Shown: positions 21,001 through 33,221 of the stretch, one piece after another
Layout: every line of letters starts with the position of its first letter
How positions within the stretch are numbered: position 1 is the first letter of the stretch
Assembly (NCBI GenBank): GCA_043228905.1
Contig: JBHGNT010000006.1
Coordinates: 23,002,001-23,066,000 of the forward strand
Length of the DNA stretch: 64,000 nucleotides
Source: Azolla caroliniana
Lineage: Eukaryota; Polypodiophyta
Direction of reading: 5' to 3'
The notes under the pieces: generated by a model
The model's database searches: none
What the model was told of the DNA's origin: nothing
The model's input: only the letters and a program-made list of their open reading frames with translations
Position numbers and translations under genes: made by a program

Positions 21001-23925
21001 ATGTTTCAAGCCCATCTTTGCTCTCTTGATTCTTCCCTGCCTTTAGAGAACTTCACAACAAAACTCACACACATGCTTCACTCAACAGCAATCCATAATG
21101 TCCCATACACGAAACACTCCAACCACAGTAGATTAGGCTCTATGCCAAAGAACAAGTGGTATGATGAGGATTGTCGAGACCTGTATAGCCAACTTAAAGA
21201 GATGCGCAAGATGACACGTCGTAAAAGACGAGCTTGGGAAGCGTCTCAATATTGGGAACTCTACTATGTCATGCTCATGAGTAGGGACTGCACCCTTGCA
21301 TGGAAGAGACTACGGGAGTTGAGACCACAAATACCCATCGAAGATCCCAACACTTGGCACACATATACAGAGAGACTCTACCATGTTTCGAACCAACTAC
21401 CCATTCGAATGCCTCCACACCTCGACCTACCATGGGGACACTTTTCACGACGTCTAGGGTCTCGAAGGTCATAAACGAACTACAACATAGGAAAGCCATG
21501 GACCGCACAGGATTGCGGGCCAAATGCATCATATATGCTCGAGAGTTCCTAGCCCCTTATCTCACACTAATCTTCAACCGCGCCCTCACAAAGGGTTTTC
21601 CACCACAATGGACCATGAACACAGTGGCCCCTATATATAAAGGAGGGGACCCAATGAACTCAAATACATATAGGACCTTTATGATAGGTCATATGCTCGT
21701 TAAACTATATGGTGCAGTAATGTAAGAAGAGCTCAACGATTATATGGAAACCTTAAGTCTTCGAGCGCCTCAACATGCTGCTTTAGATGAGCCTTCTGCT
21801 ATTGACCATATCTTCACACTTAAATGCTTAATTGACCAGACGAAGGCTCACAAGAAGAAACTATATTGTTGTTTTGTGGACTTCCGCAAAGCCTTTGACA
21901 CAGTTCCTAGGGAGCAGTTGTTTGATAGGCTTAAAATCTTGGAGATACCAAATGACATGATATGGGCCGTCTATGCTCTATATGAGGAAGTCTCTAGGTG
22001 CATAAGATGTTGAGGTGGCCTATGTCATTGCTACACCAGCACCATTGGTGTAAAATAGGGATGTCCCCTATCACTGACTGTTTTTGGGATCTACATTGAT
22101 GAGATCACTGATTTTATTGCTCGTAAGGGAGGCAATGGAGTAGCCATTGGGGGTACGCAAGTTAGTCTCTTACTCTACGGAGGCGACATTGTCTTGCTCT
22201 CGGAGTCTGAACACGACCTACAAAAGCATCTTAATGCCCAAGATAACTTTTGCACACAACGAGGACTGGTAGTGAATCTAACAAAAACCAAAGTCCTTAT
22301 CTTTCATACACTGTCTCAAGTTAGGAGTAAATGTCACCTAATCCTCTCTCAGAAAACAATTGAGGTAGTTGGATCATATGTGTACTTTGGAGTCACCTTT
22401 AGTGCTCGGTCAGGTAAATTCTCGATGACCCAAGCAACCAAAGATAGGCTAACGACAGGGTATGCATCCCTCTCACTCTTTGAGAGACAATGCATACTTT
22501 CAAGAGCCACGAACTAAGGGATGTCTCTTTGACTCATTAGTGACCCCTTCCCTCATGTATGCATTAGTAGTATGGGCTCTAGGTCTACCATCTTTTATGT
22601 GGACACAATTATAGAGAGCTGTGGTGATGATGTTATCATGTCAACTCCGAAGTAAATCAATAGTACCACATGGCATTCTTAGAGCAAAGTTCAGTTTGCC
22701 CCCAATGTTAGTAGAAGTACTTTTCCAAGTGGTAGTTTTTATTCATTGGATACATAGCCAACCACAAGATAGGATATCCCATCAAGCCCTTGAGGCATCT
22801 TAATCCCTATATGTGTCCGGGGACACTAGCTCTTGGTATAGCACTGTAGTCAGCTGGTTACTTGCAAATGGCATAGACATTAATAACCTACCTCCCCTCA
22901 AGTACAACCATGGGACTGATCAAACTTTAATCTGTCATGAAGACCGTAATAAAATAATACACCAAGAAATATGACAAATTTACACCCGATATAAATGGAT
23001 CACCCCACGAGAGCCACTCCCATCTAAAATGGTGTACTTAAGGAACACTTCTTGCACTTCTCTAAGTTAGGTTTTATTACACGACTAAAATATCTAGATA
23101 CATTCTTATCAAATGCACTAAGGGTGGCCATTGGACAACTTAGGATATCATCTCAGCAACTTCAGATTGAGAATGGTCGTGCTAATAGAGTCCCTAGAGA
23201 GGAAAGACTATGTAGGTTATGCCACATAGAGATAGAGGATGAGTATCACTTTACATGTAATTGTCCAACTTATGCTGAGATAAGAGCGAAATACCAAGAC
23301 ATACTAGGACCCTCTCCCACCCTCTCCAAGCTATTAGATACCCCAGATATAAAGAGACTAGGTAGGTATATCTTAGAGCTAAAACGACATAGGGAGAATA
23401 AATTACAAAGTGTTAACCATAACCCTTTTAATATCCACCAACATGAAACTAATGTAATTTTTCAGGAACAAGGGGAGACAATAAAAGTGGACACACCTAC
23501 GCCACTCGGCCTCTCTCTTGATGAAGTAGAAATGCAAAGAACAACCAAACGCCCTTGGATCTTGGGCTTCAAAGCAACTCAATGTGGAGTAAAAATGATT
23601 AAGAAGATAAGGGAATGTGAGCTACGCCACCTAGAAGCTATGGTTGGGGTACCTCTTACATTGGGACCACAGGCCACATCCACATCGAAACCCTTTGACT
23701 TCCGCTTCTTTTCGAGAGACTTGGATGGAAATGAAACTAGGCTTAGTAGTACAAAGCCATTTCCTTATAGAACATGTTTTTTTTACTAGAACCATTTATC
23801 TTAAGCTCTATTTTATTTTATTTTTACTTTCGATGAATTAGTAAATACCCCATTTTTGTTGTACACCCATTGTCTCTTGGGCCAATTTTGGCCTTAGAAG
23901 ACGTTAATATATCATTCTTTCTTTG
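21001..23925 (+). mobile_element. Non-LTR retrotransposon (LINE) ORF2 remnant
   Basis: 5'-truncated. RT blocks are recognisable in order: LAPYLTLIFNRALTKGFPPQW (about 21550-21610), YRTFMIGHMLVKLYGAV, CCFVDFRKAFDTVPREQLF (about 21870-21920), the active-site block LLLYGGDIVLLSESEHDLQ (about 22168-22220) with YGGD where YADD is expected, and GLVVNLTKTKVLIFH. The C-terminal open frame 23052-23789 has a Cys/His finger, CRLCHIEIEDEYHFTCNCP, typical of the region after RT in plant LINEs. Stops at 21723 and 22011 and further shifts show it is inactive. The 3' end is estimated. Confidence 0.88.
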
Positions 23926-24057
23926 TTTCTTTCTATGGGTTGGGTTATGGCTATTTGTATGTATGCTTATCCATGCACTTTATATGTGGGGCTAGCCATG
24001 CTAAATTATTTGGAACTGTGCATCCCATTACTTGTTAAAAATGTACATTTCTTCATA

Positions 24058-24878
24058 AAGCTCCCCATCTTGTAGAAGAGTCGAACATTGTTGGGTCCGC
24101 TCTAGTCCATATCTTTCTATAGTCTTATGGCAATCTATGGGATAGGGTTCTGCCTCATGGAGTGGATATTTGAACTTGGGTGGTCTCAAATGAATGAATT
24201 TGATGAGAAAATGATATCATGAAATAACCAATGACATAATGAAACTTTATCAGGAATAGGACTCACAAAGACACAATGAGAGTATTACACACGTTAATGA
24301 TATAATGATAATTACCCTTTACGCCCCCTACACCACAAACTCATAAAAACCTAGATCACCAATTTGAAACGTCTAAAGTTGACACACATTGATTTGAAAT
24401 TTTCATCAATTGGTTGTAAGTTATTCATGAAGTAAATGAATTAATGAAGTTTAGATTCTCTATTAGGAAGCTTCCCTCTTGTAGAAGAGTCGAACATTGT
24501 TGGGTTCGCTCTAGTCCATATCTTTCTATAGTCTTATGGCAATCTATGGGATAGGGTTCTGCCTCATGGAGTGGATATTTGAACTTGGGTGGTCTCAAAT
24601 GAATGAATTTGATGAGAAAATGATATCATGAAATAACCAATGACATAATGAAACTTTATCAGGAATAGGACTCACAAAGACACAATGAGAGTATTACACA
24701 CGTTAATGATATAATGATAATTACCCTTTACGCCCCCTACACCACAAACTCATAAAAACCTAGATCACCAATTTGAAACGTCTAAAGTTGACACACATTG
24801 ATTTGAAATTTTCATCAATTGGTTGTAAGTTATTCATTAACTAAATGAATTAATGAAGTTTAGATTCTCTATTAGGAA
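24058..24878 (+). repeat. Tandem duplication, period about 409 bp
   Basis: Two adjacent copies (24058-24467 and 24468-24878) differ at only a handful of positions, for instance ggtccgc/ggttcgc and catgaagtaa/cattaactaa. No open frame is conserved. The high identity suggests a recent duplication, or an assembly duplication. Confidence 0.93.
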
Positions 24879-26107
24879 GCACCATATTGTTTACTTTATG
24901 TCTATGACATTCTCCATCCTTTTAATATATGTACCAATGACTCTACAAAATAGAAATGGAATTCATGAAAGTAAAATGAGAATTGATAATGTAAGACTAA
25001 GACATTTAAACACATATACATTATGCAAATATCGACGTTGTGGGGTGATTCATCTCAAAAAATTCAAACTGATGATAAGGTTTGTCTTGTGAGGTCTATA
25101 TTTCACATATATATGTGCAAATATCTAGAGATATTGATTAGCGAGTTCTATGTGCAAATTTCATATATATTGACGGGTGCATGAGATTCTTCTTCTAACA
25201 ATAATTTTGTAATTCAACTAATGCCAAAATACATTTTCAGTATAATTTAGCACAAGAACCATTATTTAGGAACTGGGCACTCTATGTATAAAAGGAAAAT
25301 ATACAAAACAATATGTTTGACAAGTCTATGATAATACCAAAGAAATATTTTGGGTGTGTACATGGATTTTCCCTTATTTTCAAGTTTTAGTTTATTATTT
25401 TACTGGTAAGCCACATATATTATTATTTATAAATTATAACATAGTTAGGTTATAATTGTCGGTGGAATGGAAACATCTAGAGTAGTTGTGGAGTGGAGAT
25501 TAATAGAACTATTAAAATACGAACACATAAAACAAGACACTACTAGACGAGCTCCATCATCTCATTGAAAAGGAGAGGTTGTGGAGTGAAAAAGACATAT
25601 CGAGCCTTCTGCATCTCGAAGCTACTTTAATGGAGCTAACGAGTGTTACCCGTATAGGTGCATGGGAGGGTTAAGGTGTAATGTGTATGGTGTGTAATGT
25701 GTAACATGAATGAGTGTGTGAGGATGAGTATGTGTATGAACACATGCACATTTGTGTGCATGTGTACAAAGGTGAGAAAGTGGGTAAGTAATGTAACTCC
25801 CTACTTATCTCATTCTTTCTTTGTAACGGTTACCTCTTGTACTATATAAACCCCACCCATGGGGCATAATGTAGGAGCTTTTTCCCCTCTCATTTTATTG
25901 TCATTTCTTTGTTTCACTCTCCTTCTCTTTCCCTCACACGTAACCCCCCTTGGGAGGGGGGTGGAGCCATTCTAGGCTTCATCCCCCACCCATTAACGAG
26001 GTTCCATACTATAGCACCATTGCTTATTCCGCATGGATCTACACAACCATGTGAAGTCGCCACCTTCTATTTTTAAAAAGAGAAGGTCTCTCTCTCTCTA
26101 TATAGAC
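24879..26107. other. Intergenic, possible solo LTR at about 25660-26020
   Basis: 24879-25500 is AT-rich with nothing recognisable. 25660-26020 has the look of an LTR: a tgtgtatg-rich repeat block, a TATA box (actatataaacccc at about 25843), and a downstream T/C-rich stretch. No partner or target duplication was found, so this is weak. Confidence 0.3.
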
Positions 26108-26262
26108 CCAAACTCTTCAGAGGACATAGTGGATTTCCGACTACAAGGTTCTCTCAATTTAAATAAAGATCTTAAATGTCATAACTTTCAATTATTGTCA
26201 TTGGTCGTGGGAAGGCGTGCTTGCCTTGTGATGAATCTTGGCCTCCATATTATGAATGAACT
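26108..26262 (+). pseudogene. P450 pseudogene fragment (heme region)
   Basis: A plus-strand frame resembles the intact P450 around the heme loop: NLNKDLKCHNFQLL followed by VVGRRACLVMNLGL corresponds to VDLKGHHFQLL and GAGRRACPAMNLGL. The surrounding sequence does not continue the homology. The Phe and Gly of the loop are changed. It lies in opposite orientation to the intact gene. Confidence 0.72.
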
Positions 26263-26639
26263 TGGAACTTATAAACTACAACAATTCATTATCTTATATC
26301 AAAAGTCGTTGCTAGAAAGTGACTTGATTAGAGATCAGAGTGTATGATATTAACATCTATGTATTATCAATAAGTATTACTATAAATTATATATTGCATG
26401 TAGTGGTAGTTGATTTGTCGTTTGCACCAAGAGGTGTTATTCTGATCAGGAGAATGATGTCACATGGCCTTAATATAGTGTATGGATTATGATCTGGTTA
26501 TTGGACTAGCATTTGCCAAAATTATTCACACATACTCAACCAAATTCCAATACTGTTGACAATTGTTGCTCCTTGCCACTAGGTCAAGGATGTTGACAGG
26601 AATTAAATGACTAGAACACATGCTATTGCTCACATGACA

Positions 26640-26990
26640 TGTCCAAGAGAGACCAAAAGATCATCTACTCTTCCTTTGTTATGGATAATGCCCAGTCTTG
26701 GTTGCGAAGAGATGACTCGCCCTACAATATCATTAAATACCGAAATGTAGACTTTCTAGAGTCAATCTGCTAGCCACGTTTCAAACTCCATATCCAAGTT
26801 TTGTTATCACAAAATCTTAAAAAACTTTAGAGGCGCCTCACAAATATGGTAGAATCCATTTCATTGCTTGCCAAGTATCTTTCTATGATTAGACAGAAAA
26901 TGAATTAAGACACCAAATTCATGATCAATGTCAAGCCTCATGCACACCTTAGCATACAACAAATTGAGAAGTCCAAGAAAATGTGGTATA
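26640..26990 (+). pseudogene. Possible LTR-retrotransposon gag fragment
   Basis: The plus strand reads VMDNAQSWLRRDDSPYN and IIKYRNVDFLESIC, then further broken text, in a style typical of gypsy gag (a block of about 70 residues with an internal stop). No neighbouring domains support it. Confidence 0.3.
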
Positions 26991-27009
26991 TGTCTCATTT
27001 CTTCTTGAC

Positions 27010-28045
27010 CTTTCTCATTTGTAGGGCACTATTCATACAAAGTTTAAAGTGACCAATGACTAGAGCATTGATTGAATCTCTCACGAACTTTTTGAATGTG
27101 TTTTTCTGACATAGCCAAAAGTTTCCTATTTGTTCTATTCTTGGTTATCTTCGTACCAAGGATTCACTTAGTTGGTTTGAAGTTCTTTATAGAAAAATAT
27201 TTCTTAAGATCTCTCTTCAATTTCTCAATTTGGTTGGTATCTTGACAACCAACTAACATCTCATCTGCATACAAGAGTAGAATGATGAGATCACCATCGG
27301 ACAATATCGTGAAGAACACACAATGGTTTGAGCTAGTCTTGTTGTACCTATGTTCTAACATAAATGAGTCAATGTCTAACACAATATAACGTCACCTTTA
27401 GCCCACACACAAGGTTTTCTTTTCCTTTGACTCGAAACCCCACATGTTATTTAGTAAATTTCTTCTTTCAAATCATCATGAAGGAAAGTGGTCCTCATAT
27501 CTGTTGGCATTCCCTTCAATATCTAGTTGTTTAATTTCTAGATTTAAATTGGTTGCAATCCCAAATGCAACACTAATTGAAGATTGCTTGGCAATTGATG
27601 AGAATATTTCCTCGAAACAACACCCTTTCTTGATTGAACCCCTTCATAACTAATATTCCCTTGTATGATGCTTGTAAGCAATGTTCCTCAATCTTCAGCA
27701 TGTAAACCAATTGGTTTTTATAACTTTTCTACCATTAGGTAGGTTTATCAAGTTGTACATGTGATTATCTTGGAAGACTTTCCCTTATTAGTGAAGACCT
27801 CAAACCATGTGTTTATTTGATCATGGATCATAGTTTGTCTAAAGATCTCTAGGTATCCAAAAGTGAAATCTGATAATTCACTCATCTTTAGATCTTGTAA
27901 ATTCTGATCCTCAAGGAATACTACATTATTGCTTCTTATAACCTTTTTATTTGTTGGGTCATATAATGGGAGCCAAACCCTTCAGGACCATATCCGAAGA
28001 AGATAAATGGTTTGCACTTGTATCACGCTTGGATCTTTCCTCTTT
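27010..28045 (-). pseudogene. Copia F pol remnant (integrase end to RT)
   Basis: From right to left the minus strand gives the integrase C-terminal region and connector (28025-27840, with F-GYG-EGFG, then DPTNKKV-like and SDFTFGYLEI text). Near 27382-27164 comes an RT piece, LIILLLYADEMLVGCQDTN, in which the active-site YVDD has become YADE. Everything between and around is frameshifted. The segment 6236-6725 is a deleted sister copy. Confidence 0.65.
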
Positions 28046-28050
28046 TACGA

Positions 28051-28540
28051 TGTTGTTGAGCGGGCAAGCTTAGCCGTATCCGGATCGGCTCACTAAGCCA
28101 GAGTTGGATCATATCTGGATCGGTATCCAGATCATATCCGGAATGAAGGGGCTGAATTGGTATCCGGAACTAGTAGTCGGATGGTGGTCTAGGTCAATAT
28201 GAACTGGTAGGCCATTAGAGGCCTATGAATCTTAGCCTAGTACGTAGGCATATTTCTTGGAGTTGGTGTAAGTCGTTTGTATGAGCATTGAAGTACATGT
28301 CAGTACTTCTGTCATTTGTTTTCAGGACTTGTATAAAAAGTGTTTTGTAGGACATTTGTATGTACAAAGTGTTGTTATTTTGAAATGAGTCTATGTTCTA
28401 CTCTCTTTGTCTCTCCCGCGTATTGTGTATTTTCAAGCTTCCATGTCGTACAAAGAGGGAAGCTCATGAACGTGTTCCACGTCCTGACAATAACAAAGAA
28501 CCTCGTGTTGGTTGGATAGATCGTCGACTAGGGGATGCAA
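28051..28540 (+). mobile_element. Copia C-family LTR fused to an internal fragment
   Basis: 28051-28446 matches the reverse complement of 39905-40325 (LTR of copia C), beginning TGTTGAGC and including aggcatatttcttggagtt. Without the normal leader and gag it passes at 28447 into a fragment matching the reverse complement of 38610-38712 (protease/integrase boundary). It is a deleted element in opposite orientation to copia C. Confidence 0.8.
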
Positions 28541-29290
28541 GTACGGCTCACGCATTTTGGGTGGTTCATCGAGGAAGAGGGCTAAGTCGGTTCCTTCGTG
28601 TCGGTGTCAACATCCGATTCCTTCTTGTCCCCTTGGCCTTCAATAGATCTGGCTCCTCCGAATCAAACTGTTGAAATGCATTGGCTGCCTCCAATTCGTT
28701 CCCGCTCTTGTCCGAGTTGGTTGTCTCCAACCCTTCTTCAATCTTCAGGCCCTTTATAACATCGAACCGTGTCCATGGCTTGGCCTTCTTCTTTTGGTTG
28801 GCTATGTCCTTCTTGACTCTACCATTGTCGCTGCTTGTTCCGACTCTTTCAAATGTGCCGACTTCTTCAGTCAACTCAGCTTTCTTTTTCCTCTTGTCTT
28901 CCTCTGTTTCAATTTTTTCCTCTCCGACTGCTTCTCTAGTGTCATTACCTGTTCCAACTCACCCTCTCAAGTGTGGTATGTGGAGATGATGTAGCCCAAG
29001 TATCTCCGAAAAATGTGGCAACTTGTCCAATCCGAGGGGCTTTGTTGAAGACATCGATGATCCATTCGAACATACCAGAGCTCCATTTCACCACTCAGGA
29101 CTGGCTCGCGCACGAAGTGAAAATGCACCTCTTTGTGTTTTGTGCGAGCATGGAATACGAGGTTCTTAGCGAGCTACATGCTACTCATGTTTTCGCAATA
29201 GATCAGGATCAGAGTCAGTACTTCAATTCGGAGGTCTTATAGCAGTCGTTGTCGCGAAAATATGACAAGGATATGTGAACTTGAGGCAGG
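28541..29290. other. Unassigned stretch with a charged minus-strand frame
   Basis: The minus strand is open for 102 codons (28874-28566), rich in Lys, Glu and Thr (LTEEVGTFERV upstream of it, then WTRFDVIKGLKIEEG). It could be part of the region between integrase and RT of a copia element, but no diagnostic motif is seen. Confidence 0.3.
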
Positions 29291-29454
29291 ACCCTAGGGC
29301 CTTCGACCAGAGGATATCACATTCGTGCGTTTATACTTTAAGAATTAACAAAAATGAGAAAATTTAATAAATTTCATTAAAAAAGGAAAAGAAATATTAC
29401 AATCTATCCCAAGATTGGGATTTAGAAGTTTTAGGTTTACTGAGATTAATAGAA

Positions 29455-29645
29455 AAGAAAAATTAGGGGTTCTGAGAGATAGGGCTTCCGTAGGGAAAAT
29501 TAGGGTTTTTGAGTGTTATGGCTTCCGTAGGGAAAATTAGAATTAGGTTATGCGAGAGATATTGCTTCCATAGGGAAAATTAGAGGTTTTGAGTGTTATG
29601 GCTTCCGTAGGGAAAATTTGGGTTTTTGAGTGTTATGGCTCTAAT
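29455..29645 (+). repeat. Minisatellite with unit about 43 bp
   Basis: About four to five degenerate copies of gcttccgtagggaaaatta followed by gggtttttgagtgttatg. No coding role visible; the flanking 29290-29455 and 29646-29880 are non-coding. Confidence 0.8.
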
Positions 29646-29929
29646 AAGATAAGGGAGCCGAGAAGGAAAAGAAAAAATATGGAGAGAGGAAGAGTGTAGG
29701 AATAAAAATGGAATTTATATGGGTTTCTTTGTTCATCCCTCTTTTGATATTCCTTTGCCTTCCCACTTTTAGTTGCATGGCCTCCCTCTTTTCTTTGCAT
29801 GCCTTTCACATGACCTTTACTTTATGCATGCCCTCCAACTTGAGTTGCATGCGTCCTTTACTTTACTTTACTTTACTTTAATTCGCCGCATGATCCTATC
29901 ATCCATCCATCTCGACCATCGCCCATCCA

Positions 29930-30235
29930 ATCCATCCAGTCCGCATCTGGTTTCCGTTCCGTCATTGTCTGGTTGTCTATTGCCAGCTCCGTCCGATTGC
30001 CGGCTGCCGGCTCTGTCTGGTTTCCGGTTTTTGGTTGCCGGTTGTCGGCTCCGTCGGATAGGTCGCCGGTTGCCAGTTCCGTCGCCATCCGGTTCCAGTT
30101 CCCAACTACATCGCCAACTCCATCAAATTTCCGGTTGCTGGTTCCATCCAATTTTCGGTTCCCAACTTTGTTGCTATTTCTATCTGGTCGCCGGCTCCAT
30201 CCAGTTTCCGATTGCCGGCTCCATCGGGTCACATT
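29930..30235 (+). repeat. Degenerate GC-rich minisatellite
   Basis: Repeats of a short unit close to ggttgccggctccgtc, with many variants (about 10-12 copies). The open frames across it on both strands are by-products of the repeat. 30236-30544 shows nothing recognisable. Confidence 0.75.
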
Positions 30236-30544
30236 TGTCCATGTAGACAAATTGGTCCAAGTCCAATCATTCCTTTTGTGCTCTCAACAAATAGATGAAA
30301 ACTCATGGTTCTCAATCTGCTTGTATAGATGGATCCTAAAGTTTCCTATCTATGTGGGATATTTCACAATTCTATTTTCCTTATCTTCTCAAACTTCATA
30401 TTCACATATCTTGATACTTATTTATCCGTTTCATGTGTAGTAAAACGTGTTATGAAGCTCTTGAAGATATCTATCTTCCCATATCATTACATTAAGCTAA
30501 TCTTAAATAATTATTTTACTAGTTTTCATATCGTGTGTGAAAAA

Positions 30545-32916
30545 CCACACAACATTGCCGAAGCCAGATGGCTTCACAGGTGGTGACAGTAGCGCCCCGG
30601 TACTTAGCCTCAGTGCTCGACAGAGCCATTGTTGGCTGCTCAATGCAACAACCGCAATACGAAGAGAGAACGTGTAACCTGAAGTGGACAGACGATCCGA
30701 TGCGTCATCGGTCTAGTCGGCATCTATGTAACCGACTAGTTGTTCAGTTATACCGTGTCTATATAACAGTCCCCTATCCTTCGTGCCACTCAAATATTGC
30801 AATAGTCGATGCACGCACTGAAGGTGCTCGATAGTCGGCCTCTACATAAACTGACTTATCACTCCGATTGAATAGCTGATGTCGTGTCGGGTGATAGTTA
30901 AATAGATGAGGCTTCCGACAATTTGTCTGAACCGTCTCTCGTTGCAAGCCAGTCCGGAGTCGGGATGAAGCTTTTGGTTTCGGTCCAGGGGTATTGAGAG
31001 CGGTCGACATTTGGTCATGCCAAACTTGTACAACATATTGAGCAAATAATGTCGTTGTGAGAGAAATATTCCGTTAGGGGTATGGATCACTTTGATCACG
31101 AGGAAGTAATGAAGGTCCCTTAGGTCCTTCATTTCGAATGCATCTGACAATTGAGACTTCACTCGACCGATTTCAGTGAGTCCGGGTCCGGTGATGACTA
31201 AATCATCGACATATAACAAGATACATATCGAACATTCTGGACCTTTTTGGATAAACAATGAAGAGTCGGATTTAGATGGAGCAAACCCCATACGACGCAA
31301 TATTTGCGTGGGCTTTGCATTCCAAGCACGTGGGGCTTGCTTCAATCCATATAGTGACTTCTTCAACCTTTTGATGTGTTCCAGTCTGAGAGAAATCCGG
31401 GGGGTTGAACCATGTACAAATGTTCCTCAAGGTCACCTTGCATGAACGTGTTCTTGACATCCATTTGATGCAAATGCCACCCCTTTGTTGTTGCTACCTC
31501 AAGCAAAATACGGATTGTTGTCTTCTTCACTACCGGAGCAAAGGTCGCTTCGTAGTCAATAAGATGTTTTTTGGCATAGCCCTTGGCCACTAATCGGGCC
31601 ATGTATTAGGTGACGGCGCCATTGGCGTTGTATTTGACCTTGTACACCCACTGACATCTGATTGGATTCACACCCTTGGAGGCATCAAACAGGTCCCATG
31701 TCTCATTCTCTGTTAACGCTCACATCTCTTCTTCCATAGCGGTCCCTGTTCGCATCCTTTGCCGCTTCTACATAGCTCTCCGGCTCAGGCACTTCTGCCA
31801 CTTTAATCATGTACACATAGTGATGCGCCATGAACTCATTATATCTATACCTCTTTACAGGGTTCTTCTAGCTGGGAGATTGGCGTAACTTCTCATTTGC
31901 TGATTTTAAGGCCCTCTTGGCCGACTCGAACTTCGTTTTCGAAGGTTCTTCTTCGTGCTTTCCGGAGGTGGATTCTATCCAATCCGACTCATCTCTACCG
32001 ATGTCATATTCTGAAATCTTCTTCTTCCCCTTCTCCTTGCACGTGAATCCTCTCCTCAGTTCCTTACGTGGGGAGAGCACGGTCGAGTCTCCACTACTCG
32101 CTGCCTCGTTGTCCGACTGGTCATTCCGGTCCAATCTCTCATTCGGCCCACTTAGCCGGAATGAAATTAGACTCTTTTCCATAGTACCGAATTCTTCTTC
32201 TTCTTCAGCCCCGATCGTTTCGGACTCACTGGCCTCATCTTCCGGAATCGGGTTGGAGTCGGGAGTTGGAGTCGGTAAAGAGTACCATCATGCATAATCA
32301 TTGAAGTCAACATCTCAGCTTACTCGAACTTGTTTTGTTCGGGTATTATAACACTTATAACCCTTCTGTTCGTGTGAGTAGCTGACCAATATGCACTTCT
32401 CCGTTTCTCATCCCGTACATGCACATAGGCTATGCTACCAAAAATCCTAAGGTGCCTTAAATTTGTGGCTAACACCTTCTCCCCAATCCGGTTTTGGATG
32501 TAGACGGTCATCAGGACCGCCTCAGCCCAGTAGAACTTGGGCATGCTTTTCTCCACAAACATCGCCTGTGCTGCGTTGCGAATCAACTGGTTCTTCCGCT
32601 CGGCCACACCATTTTGTTCCGGTGTGTATCTGCAATTGAATTCTCTCCAAATTCCCTTATGTTGTAGATAATTGTTGAACTGGCCGGAAAAATACTCTTT
32701 TCCACCATCCGACCGCATGCCCTTGATCTTCGTTTCGGTTTCCCATTCGACAAGACTTTGTAAGTTCTAGAAACAATCGAAAACTTCGCGTTTCCTAGAA
32801 ACAATCAAAAACTTTGATTAGGTAGATACTAGATCCACGTGTGTCGGTTGTAGTCGTCCATGAAGGAGACAAAATATCGACTCCCCCCAAGCCTGACGTT
32901 CTGTGCCAGTCCCCCA
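30545..32916 (-). pseudogene. Copia C, 3' half: integrase core, RT, RNase H
   Basis: Integrase is interrupted at 32916 by copia A. Left of it the minus strand gives GSRYFVSFMDDY-like text, then GGKEYFSGQFNNYL and EQNGVAERKNQLIR (32718-32560). A spacer follows, then RT from 31602 (MARLVAKGYAKKHLIDYE, FAPVVKKTT) and the active site LLYVDDLVIT (about 31220). The RNase H tail near 30640 reads ALSSTEAKYRGATV. Stops separate the blocks. The sequence ends abruptly at about 30545 with no LTR, so the 3' end is deleted. It is collinear with 38285-39800. Confidence 0.85.
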
Positions 32917-33082
32917 TGTCGAATACATGTGTATAATGGACGTATTCACACTATCTCGTTTTGGCCATTTATGTAATTAGCATAAAGGGTAGTTGCCCTA
33001 AGTCAGTCACTATATATAGTGACCTTATAACCTCTTTGTGAGGTTGGATGTTGTATTGTTGCTTTGTGAAATAAAGAGTCTT

Positions 33083-33122
<40 letters not shown>

Positions 33123-33206
33123 AACGACCTACATTCTGTCATACGCAGGGACAAACAGGAATCGAGTGCTTCTTGATCTTCCGCAAAGACGACATTGCCT
33201 GCAACA
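32917..33206 (+). mobile_element. Copia A 5' LTR
   Basis: 290 bp, TG...CA ends. It contains the palindromic TATA region cactatatatagtg at about 33008 (likely promoter) and gtgaaataaagagtc (polyadenylation-like AATAAA), followed by a (CT)n tract. Confidence 0.95.
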
Positions 33207-33208
33207 TC

Positions 33209-33221
33209 TGGTATCAGAGCC
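33209..33221 (+). promoter_or_regulatory. Primer-binding site, initiator tRNA-Met
   Basis: TGGTATCAGAGCC lies 2 bp after the LTR. This is the standard plant copia site complementary to the 3' end of initiator methionine tRNA. Confidence 0.95.

Noticed and set aside
29773-30440. Leu/Pro/Ser-rich frames of about 155 codons on the plus strand and 125 codons on the minus strand
   Set aside because: They run through a minisatellite that is open by repetition on both strands; no domain or start context.
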